Assembly (NCBI GenBank): GCA_946886855.1
Contig: CAMPJJ010000131.1
Span: 1-13,072 of the forward strand
DNA: 13,072 nucleotides
DNA from: an uncultured Roseateles sp.
GTDB lineage: Bacteria > Pseudomonadota > Gammaproteobacteria > Burkholderiales > Burkholderiaceae
Reading direction: 5' to 3'
The translations under genes were made by a program, and so were the position numbers. Below, one piece after another: positions 8,498-13,072 of this stretch. The notes beneath the pieces were generated by a model. The model saw nothing but the letters and a program-made list of their open reading frames with translations. It ran no database searches and had not been told where the DNA came from. Within the stretch, counting starts at the first letter, position 1, and each line of letters opens with the position of its first letter.

Positions 8498-9115
8498 ATG
8501 GCCCCGACCTCGCGCCGAGCCTTGCTGCTCGCCGGCGCCGGCGCCTGCCTGCCGCGTCCGGCGTTCGCCGGCGCCCAGGTCGAGGAACCGCTGGCCGATG
8601 CGGTGCGTTCCGCGCTGTCGGCCGCGATCGCCTCGGATGCGCCGCCCAAGCCGCACTTCGATTCGATCGAGCCGCGCCTGGCCTACCTGCGCTGGCTCGG
8701 CGAGATGAGTGAGCGCATGAAGCGCAAGAAGAGCGAAACCCAGACGCGGATCGAGTTCCTCGAGACCGTCTGGTACGAGAGCGCCCGCGCGGGCCTCGAG
8801 ACGGCGCTGGTGCTGGGGCTGGTGCAGGTGGAGAGCGGCTTCAAGAAGTATGCGATCAGCGTCGCGGGCGCGCGGGGCTACATGCAGGTGATGCCGTTCT
8901 GGATGCGCTCGATCGGCGACGGGCAGGTCTCGCGCCTGTTCCACATGCAGACCAACCTGCGCTTCGGCTGCGTGATCCTGCGGCACTACCTGGACCGGGA
9001 GAAGGGGGACCTCTTCCTCGCGCTCGGTCGCTACAACGGCAGCCGCGGACGCGCGGAGTACCCGAACATGGTCATGGGCGCTCGCAAGGGCTGGTTGATG
9101 CCCGGGCAGACCTGA
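8498..9115 (+). CDS. Exported lytic transglycosylase, SLT domain
   Basis: Predicted to cleave peptidoglycan between MurNAc and GlcNAc, forming 1,6-anhydro-MurNAc ends. The SLT fold spans about residues 95-195 of 205. LVQVESGF holds the catalytic glutamate (E112), followed by AISVAGARGYMQVMP (119-133) and ALGRYNGS (175-182), the standard family 1 motifs. The N-terminus is a signal peptide: SRR, a hydrophobic run and a likely cut after PAFA (residue 24). The SRR before the hydrophobic core could make it a Tat substrate, but Sec export is as plausible. GTG 8474, eight codons upstream in frame, is an alternative start, and neither start has a clear ribosome binding site. There is no second domain, so it resembles small single-domain enzymes and cannot be assigned to a named Mlt type. 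Confidence 0.87.
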   Translation: MAPTSRRALLLAGAGACLPRPAFAGAQVEEPLADAVRSALSAAIASDAPPKPHFDSIEPRLAYLRWLGEMSERMKRKKSETQTRIEFLETVWYESARAGLETALVLGLVQVESGFKKYAISVAGARGYMQVMPFWMRSIGDGQVSRLFHMQTNLRFGCVILRHYLDREKGDLFLALGRYNGSRGRAEYPNMVMGARKGWLMPGQT

Positions 9116-9170
9116 CGCCAGGTCCGGTCGCTGCCGCGGAGCGGCGGGCCAAGCCCTCTGGGCGCCCTGG

Positions 9171-9764
9171 TCAGGATTGCGGCCGCAGCCCCAGCCACGC
9201 CTGAGGCGAGGCGCCTGGCAGCTGCGTCAGTTCGAGCACGCGCTCGACGGTCTCGGCGACCATCTCCTCGATCGACGCCGGCTTCAGGTACAGCGCCGGC
9301 AGCGGCGGGAAGACGATGCCGCCCATCTCCGTCACCGCGGTCATGTTGCGCAGATGGGCGAGGTTGAACGGCGTCTCACGGACCATCAGGATCAGGCGAC
9401 GGCGCTCCTTGAGCGTCACGTCGGCGGCGCGGGTCATGAGGTTGTCGGAAAGCCCATGCGCGACCGCGGCCAGCGTGCGCATCGAGCAAGGCGCGATCAC
9501 CATCGCCGCGGTCGGAAAACTGCCGCTGGCGACGCAGGCACCGACGTCGCCGGGGGCGTAGGCGAAGTCCGCCTCGCGCTCCAGCGCGTCGCGCGCGAGC
9601 CCGAGTTCATGGTGGGCATTCAGCACGCCCGCGGGGCTCAGCACAAGGTGGGTCTCCGCGCCGATCGCGCGGGCCCGGCGCAGCAGCTGCAACCCATAGG
9701 CAGTGCCCGTCGCGCCGGAGATGCCGACGATCAGGCGCGGCCGCGATGCCGCTGCAGCGGTCAT
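9171..9764 (-). CDS. ubiX: Flavin prenyltransferase UbiX
   Basis: UbiX joins a dimethylallyl group to reduced FMN, making the prenyl-FMN cofactor of the decarboxylase UbiD in ubiquinone synthesis. The 197-residue protein carries the N-terminal flavin-binding GISGATGTAYG (14-24), then APCSMRTLAAVAHGLSDNL (91-109) and RETPFNLAHLRNM (129-141), all hallmarks of the family. ATG 9764 overlaps the grxD stop by one base (TGATG), so translation is probably coupled. The frame remains open upstream through grxD, but that part is a shadow of grxD. The gene converges on the lytic transglycosylase gene. The 55-bp gap holds short GC-rich inverted repeats but no U-tract. It shares the ubiquinone pathway with ispB in this window. 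Confidence 0.95.
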   Translation of the reverse strand: MTAAAASRPRLIVGISGATGTAYGLQLLRRARAIGAETHLVLSPAGVLNAHHELGLARDALEREADFAYAPGDVGACVASGSFPTAAMVIAPCSMRTLAAVAHGLSDNLMTRAADVTLKERRRLILMVRETPFNLAHLRNMTAVTEMGGIVFPPLPALYLKPASIEEMVAETVERVLELTQLPGASPQAWLGLRPQS

Positions 9765-10078
9765 CAGGCCTTGGCCAGCAGCTGCTGCAGTTCGCCGCTC
9801 TCGTACATCTCCATCATGATGTCGGAGCCGCCGACGAACTCGCCGTCGACGTAGAGCTGCGGAATCGTGGGCCAGTTGGCGTAGTCCTTGATGCCTTGGC
9901 GGACGCTTTCGTCCTCGAGCACGTTGAAGGTCTTCAGTTCGCTGGCGCCGCTGGCCTTCAGGATCTGGATCGCGCGGCCGGAGAAGCCGCACATGGGGAA
10001 CTGCGCGGTGCCCTTCATGAAAAGCACGATGCGGTTGCCCTTGACCAGGTCGTCGATGCGTTGCTGAACGTCGCTCAT
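9764..10078 (-). CDS. grxD: Monothiol glutaredoxin, CGFS type (Grx4)
   Basis: CGFS glutaredoxins bind a [2Fe-2S] cluster with glutathione and pass it on to partner proteins. The 104-residue product shows every marker: FMKG (20-23), the active-site CGFS (30-33), WPTIPQLYVDGEFVGGSD (69-86) with the glutathione-binding WPTIP and GGSD. Length is typical of the single-domain form. AGAGGA-like purines (AGAGGA, ending about 8 bp before the ATG) serve as ribosome binding site. The gene is followed without a gap by ubiX. Upstream it is separated from prmC by the outer-membrane-type gene and a 180-bp spacer containing a palindrome and a GATAAT box, so it seems to have its own promoter. Confidence 0.96.
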   Translation of the reverse strand: MSDVQQRIDDLVKGNRIVLFMKGTAQFPMCGFSGRAIQILKASGASELKTFNVLEDESVRQGIKDYANWPTIPQLYVDGEFVGGSDIMMEMYESGELQQLLAKA

Positions 10079-10140
10079 GGCGGAGATCCTCTGAAAGCTG
10101 ATGCGGGAAGGCGTTGCGTTGCGCGGCAGGATCCGTTCCG

Positions 10141-10160
10141 GGGTCCACCGAGGTGGGCCC
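10141..10160. repeat. 20-bp near-perfect palindrome upstream of grxD
   Basis: GGGTCCACC and GGTGGGCCC are inverted repeats around GA, with one mismatched pair. The element lies 63-82 bp before the grxD ATG, between the candidate -10 box and the gene. It could be an operator or a leader hairpin. The sequence alone does not tell which. Confidence 0.55.
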
Positions 10161-10183
10161 GTGCGGAGGTGCGCGATCCGAGG

Positions 10184-10189
10184 ATTATC
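10184..10189 (-). promoter_or_regulatory. Candidate -10 box for grxD-ubiX
   Basis: The minus strand reads GATAAT, one base from consensus, 106 bp before the grxD ATG. It is the only AT-rich hexamer in the spacer. No good -35 hexamer was found, so this is tentative. A start here would place the palindrome at 10141-10160 in the transcribed leader. Confidence 0.32.
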
Positions 10190-10258
10190 AAGCAGCGCGC
10201 AAGCCCGCGCTGGGCTGGGCTCAAACCGTGGGGACGGCGGCGCCCGGCACGCGGACGA

Positions 10259-10876
10259 TCAGAAGCTGTAGCTGACGCCCAACTGGACGACCGGCTTGTA
10301 GCGCAGGTCCTGCGACAACTCGGCTTGGGGCGCGCTGTTGCCCAGTCGCAGTCCGGAGGCGCCGCCGCCGACCAGGCCGACGTCGGCGCTGAAACCCCAG
10401 CCGCCGCGCAAGGAGTAGCTGGTGTAGCCGACGCCCACGTACGACAGCGACAGGTTGGGCTCGCGCTCCGGGCCGGTGAGCAGGCTGAGGCTGCGACGGC
10501 CGGCAGACAGCGACGGCGAGACCGCCGCGCCCTGGCCCAGCGCCAGGCCGGAACTGCTCTGCAGCAAGGACATCGGGCCCAGCATCAGGCCACCCGTGGC
10601 CCGCAGGCCCCCGCGCGTGCCGGCGCCCAGGCCGGATCCGGTGAGGTAGTAGTCCGCCAGCAGGTTGGCGCTCAGCAGGCGGCTGCCGTTGCGGGCGTCG
10701 AAGGAGAGACCGTCGATGTCCTGGCTCTGGTTCAGCTGCAGGCGGCCTTGCCACTTCGTGAACGCCTGGCGGTCCGGTTTCAGTTGCAGGCCCTGTTGAG
10801 CCCACGCGGCGCCGGCCATGCAGACACTGCCGGCCAGGACCACGGCAAGGCGCAAGAGCAAGGGGGCGGCGCTCAT
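10259..10876 (-). CDS. Unrecognised exported protein, probable small outer-membrane beta-barrel
   Basis: I cannot name the family with confidence. The 205-residue product has a clear signal peptide: a short N-region with Arg, a hydrophobic core (about 5-22) and AWA before QQG, cleaved after residue 26. The mature part is rich in Gly, Ser and Leu with alternating patterns (SANLLADYYLTG, NLSLSYVGVGYTSYSL, GWGFSADVGLVGG). It ends in GVSYSF, and a final aromatic residue is the usual signature of outer-membrane barrels. The stretch at 145-170 resembles small porin-like proteins with a G-Y ... GWGF-x-D-x-G pattern, which is a weak lead only. ATG 10876 has GGGAGA 6 bp upstream; an in-frame ATG 12 codons earlier is less likely. 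The gene sits between prmC and grxD. Confidence 0.75.
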   Translation of the reverse strand: MSAAPLLLRLAVVLAGSVCMAGAAWAQQGLQLKPDRQAFTKWQGRLQLNQSQDIDGLSFDARNGSRLLSANLLADYYLTGSGLGAGTRGGLRATGGLMLGPMSLLQSSSGLALGQGAAVSPSLSAGRRSLSLLTGPEREPNLSLSYVGVGYTSYSLRGGWGFSADVGLVGGGASGLRLGNSAPQAELSQDLRYKPVVQLGVSYSF

Positions 10877-10902
10877 GACAGGTCTCCCAGACTGACGACA
10901 AA

Positions 10903-10928
10903 CCCGTTTCAAGATGGATCAAAACGGG
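10903..10928. repeat. Inverted repeat upstream of the outer-membrane-type gene
   Basis: CCCGTTT (10903-10909) and AAACGGG (10922-10928) form exact 7-bp arms around 12 bp. The element ends 26 bp before the ATG at 10876, and in transcript sense it is followed by TTTG. It could be an operator, a leader hairpin or a weak terminator for the prfA-prmC transcript. Confidence 0.55.
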
Positions 10929-10984
10929 CACCAAGTGAGACCATGCTACGCCCGCCCCGGTGACCGCGCCAGATCGAGTTGAGG

Positions 10985-11012
10985 GGGAATCCCGGCACTG
11001 TTGCGGATTCCC
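10985..11012. repeat. Inverted repeat downstream of prmC
   Basis: GGGAATCC (10985-10992) and GGATTCCC (11005-11012) are exact 8-bp arms around 12 bp. The element starts 71 bp after the prmC stop in transcript sense. No U-tract follows on the minus strand, so it is not a standard intrinsic terminator. Confidence 0.55.
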
Positions 11013-11042
11013 GGCGCGGTTTCTCGCAGTGTGGAAACAGTC

Positions 11043-11078
11043 TGTGAGGCGCGCCACATTCCTGTGCGGCTCGCCACA
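11043..11078. repeat. Two tandem 16-bp repeats with 20-bp period
   Basis: TGTGAGGCGCGCCACA (11043-11058) and TGTGCGGCTCGCCACA (11063-11078) differ at two positions and are separated by TTCC. Their 20-bp period places both on the same face of the helix. Each copy is itself an imperfect dyad (TGTG ... CACA ends). They begin 4 bp after the prmC stop in transcript sense and lie about 170-200 bp upstream of the outer-membrane-type gene. Confidence 0.6.
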
Positions 11079-11082
11079 ACGC

Positions 11083-11922
11083 TTACACCGGCCAGCGGCC
11101 GCCGGTGGCGCGGGGCTGACCCCCGAGATCGCGGCGGTTCTGGATGTCGATGAAGCCGCGTGCGCTCAGCAGATCGGCCACGGCGTCGGCCTGGTCGTAG
11201 CCATGTTCGAGGAGCAGCCACCCCCCCGGGCGCAGCCGGTCCGGCGCGCCGGCGACCAGTTCGCGCAGGTCGTCCAGGCCGTCGCCCTCCGGTGTCAACG
11301 CCATGCGCGGCTCGTGTCGCAGGGCCGCCAGGTGATGGTCGTCTCCCGCAACGTACGGAGGGTTACTGAGGATCAGGTCGAACGCCAATTGACCTGCGAG
11401 CGGCTGGTACCAGCTGCCGAGATGCGCCCCGACCGCCAGGCCATGCCGGCGGGCATTGTGCTGGGCGACGTCCAGGGCGCCGGCGCTTGCGTCGACCATC
11501 TGGACGTCCGCGTCGGGACGTCGCGACTTGATCGACAGGGCGATGGCACCGGTGCCCGTGCCCAGGTCGACCACGCGAGGCGCCGCCAGCCCCGTGAGAC
11601 GCTCGAGCGCCCATTCCACCAGCACCTCGGTGTCGGGACGCGGGATCAGCGTGTCCGGCGTGACGCGCAGCATCAGGCCGAAGAACTCTTTCTCACCGGT
11701 CAGGTAGGCGAGCGGCACGCCATCGAGGCGGCGGGCGAGCCAGTCCTGGAAACGCACGTGCCCGGCGGCGTCGAGCGGATCGGTGTCGTGCGCGATCAGC
11801 CAGGCGCGCGACGCGCCCAGCAGCGCCTGCAGGAGGTATTGCGCCTCGGCACGTGGCAGACCGGCGGCCATCGCCGCACGTTCGGCTCCGGCGACGGTCA
11901 GGCCATGTCCGGTGGCGCTCAT
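11083..11922 (-). CDS. prmC: Release factor glutamine methyltransferase
   Basis: PrmC (HemK) methylates the glutamine of the GGQ motif in release factors RF1 and RF2, using S-adenosylmethionine. The 279-residue protein has an N-terminal helical domain (about 1-75) that grips the release factor. [10 protein letters not shown] (73-82), TLIPRPDTE (91-99), the SAM-binding [14 protein letters not shown] (117-130) and the catalytic NPPY (187-190) follow. ATG 11922 overlaps the prfA stop as ATGA, so substrate and modifying enzyme are translationally coupled. This is the classic arrangement. The frame is open upstream through prfA, but that part is a shadow. The stop is followed closely by the tandem repeats at 11043-11078. 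Confidence 0.96.
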   Translation of the reverse strand: MSATGHGLTVAGAERAAMAAGLPRAEAQYLLQALLGASRAWLIAHDTDPLDAAGHVRFQDWLARRLDGVPLAYLTGEKEFFGLMLRVTPDTLIPRPDTEVLVEWALERLTGLAAPRVVDLGTGTGAIALSIKSRRPDADVQMVDASAGALDVAQHNARRHGLAVGAHLGSWYQPLAGQLAFDLILSNPPYVAGDDHHLAALRHEPRMALTPEGDGLDDLRELVAGAPDRLRPGGWLLLEHGYDQADAVADLLSARGFIDIQNRRDLGGQPRATGGRWPV

Positions 11923-13010
11923 CCCTGGCCGCCTTCGAGCGCCGCGAGCTGCTCCGCCGCCTGCGCCTGCTGCAGGCCCTGCAGCACGTCGGCGAGATCG
12001 CCGTCCATGATCGCGCCAAGCTTGTAGAGCGTCAGGTTGATCCGGTGATCGGTCAGTCGCCCCTGCGGGAAGTTGTAGGTGCGGATGCGGTCGCTGCGAT
12101 CGCCGGTGCCGACCAGGCTCTTGCGCTGCGCGGCCTCCTTGGCGGCGCGCTCGTTGCGGTCCTTGTCGCGAAGCCGCGCGGCGAGCACCGCCATCGCCTT
12201 GGCCTTGTTGCGATGCTGGCTGCGGTCGTCCTGGCACTCGGCGACCAGGCCGGTCGGCAAGTGCGTGATCCGGATCGCGCTGTCGGTCTTGTTCACGTGC
12301 TGCCCGCCCGCGCCGCTCGCACGGAAGGTGTCGATGCGCAGTTCGGCGGGATTGAGCTGGACCTCCTCGGCCTCGTCGGGCTCCGCCATCACTGCGACCG
12401 TGCAGGCGCTGGTGTGGATGCGGCCCTGCGACTCGGTGGCGGGCACGCGCTGCACGCGGTGACCGCCCGACTCGAACTTCATCTGCCCGTATACGCCGTC
12501 GCCGTCCAGTCGAAGCACGATTTCCTTGTAGCCGCCGAGGTCCGATTCACTCGCCGACAACACCTCGCAGCGCCAGCCGCGGCCTTCGGCGAAGCGCGTG
12601 TACATGCGGGTCAGGTCGCCGGCGAAGAGCGCCGACTCGTCGCCGCCCGCGCCCGCGCGGATCTCCAGGAACGCGGGCCGGTCGTCGTCCGGATCCCTGG
12701 GGATGAGCGCGAGCTGCAGTTCCTGGTCGAGCTGCGCGAGATCGGCCTCGGCGCCGGCGATCTCCTCGCGCGCCATCTCGATCATGTCGGCGTCGCCGCT
12801 GTCGAGCAGCTCACGCGCGGCGGCGAGGTCCTGCTCGCGCTGCAGGTAGCGACGGTAGCGCTCGACCAGCGACGACACTTCCGACTGCTCGCGCGTCAAC
12901 GCGCGGTAGCGCTTCATGTCGGCGGCGACGCTGCTGTCGGCGAGCGTGCTGTCGAGTTCCGCCAGCCGGTAGCCGAGGCGGTCGAACTTCTGGCGCAGGG
13001 CGTCTTTCAT
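11919..13010 (-). CDS. prfA: Peptide chain release factor 1
   Basis: RF1 reads stop codons UAA and UAG and triggers peptide release. The 363-residue protein is full length. RF1 identity rests on the codon-reading PAT (190-192) in [17 protein letters not shown]2 has SPF there. The catalytic GGQ is at 235-237 in [16 protein letters not shown], followed by [13 protein letters not shown] (261-273) and [16 protein letters not shown] (308-323). The N-terminal coiled part (1-100) is present. No good ribosome binding site precedes ATG 13010. Translation may depend on coupling: an open frame from the window edge stops at 13007 in an ATGA overlap with this start. prmC follows with a 4-bp overlap. Confidence 0.97.
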   Translation of the reverse strand: MKDALRQKFDRLGYRLAELDSTLADSSVAADMKRYRALTREQSEVSSLVERYRRYLQREQDLAAARELLDSGDADMIEMAREEIAGAEADLAQLDQELQLALIPRDPDDDRPAFLEIRAGAGGDESALFAGDLTRMYTRFAEGRGWRCEVLSASESDLGGYKEIVLRLDGDGVYGQMKFESGGHRVQRVPATESQGRIHTSACTVAVMAEPDEAEEVQLNPAELRIDTFRASGAGGQHVNKTDSAIRITHLPTGLVAECQDDRSQHRNKAKAMAVLAARLRDKDRNERAAKEAAQRKSLVGTGDRSDRIRTYNFPQGRLTDHRINLTLYKLGAIMDGDLADVLQGLQQAQAAEQLAALEGGQG

Positions 13011-13072
13011 GGGGAATGGGCTGGAAGGCGGGGAGGGCGGGGGCGCGAGTCGGCGGAGGAGCGATCCGTCAT
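13007..13072 (-). other. Short open frame at the window edge, possibly the end of hemA or leader sequence
   Basis: On the minus strand one frame is open from the window edge for 21 codons and ends with a TGA overlapping the prfA start as ATGA. In Burkholderiales the gene before prfA is usually hemA (glutamyl-tRNA reductase), so this could be its last codons. The residues are Pro/Arg/Ser-rich and show no recognisable motif. Another frame has TGA at 13071-13069, which could equally be the hemA stop. Not decidable here. Confidence 0.2.

Noticed and set aside
9109..9170. Possible terminator between the lytic transglycosylase gene and ubiX
   Set aside because: Several small inverted repeats exist (GACCTG/CAGGTC at 9109-9124, GCCGC/GCGGC at 9133-9145), but none is followed by a T-run on either strand, so no intrinsic terminator can be supported.
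9746..10963. Open frame of 405 codons opposite grxD and the outer-membrane-type gene
   Set aside because: Covers the well-supported grxD gene and a candidate with signal peptide on the other strand; no motif of its own.

Overview
The window is a GC-rich chromosomal segment from a betaproteobacterium, most likely order Burkholderiales. Two syntenic blocks point that way: rplU-rpmA-obgE-proB / rppH / proS next to ispB and a tRNA-Pro, and prfA-prmC ... grxD-ubiX. I recall both as typical of that order; genus cannot be fixed from the sequence alone. Nearly every gene is housekeeping and intact. There is no insertion sequence, phage gene, CRISPR array or toxin-antitoxin pair.

Left part (1-2200): a tRNA-Pro(CGG) cut by the window edge and ispB (octaprenyl diphosphate synthase) lie on the minus strand. 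A 284-bp divergent region then separates ispB from rplU-rpmA on the plus strand. The rplU side has a good extended -10 promoter and a leader with two stem-loops. rpmA ends at a strong intrinsic terminator (2034-2064).

Middle (2201-9115): obgE and proB run on the plus strand and meet the minus-strand rppH at a bidirectional terminator (4645-4670). rppH carries a histidine-rich C-terminal tail. It diverges from proS, which is preceded by a terminator-like hairpin. A DUF418/YeiB-type membrane protein gene overlaps the proS stop by 4 bp. A small exported lytic transglycosylase gene with its own candidate promoter follows.

Right part (9171-13072): all genes are on the minus strand. In transcription order they are prfA (RF1), prmC (RF methyltransferase, 4-bp overlap), an unrecognised small outer-membrane-type protein, grxD (CGFS monothiol glutaredoxin) and ubiX (flavin prenyltransferase, 1-bp overlap). 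The outer-membrane-type gene and the repeat-rich spacer ahead of it interrupt the block usually continuous as hemA-prfA-prmC-grxD-ubiX.

The gene content centres on translation: L21, L27, the ribosome-assembly GTPase Obg, ProRS, tRNA-Pro, RF1 and its methylase. Proline synthesis (ProB), quinone synthesis (IspB, UbiX), RNA 5'-end processing (RppH) and Fe-S handling (GrxD) accompany it. I do not see a convincing undescribed multi-gene system. The parts worth a second look are the rplU and proS leaders, the RppH tail, and the outer-membrane-type gene with the direct and inverted repeats upstream of it. No gene-free stretch exceeds 300 bp.
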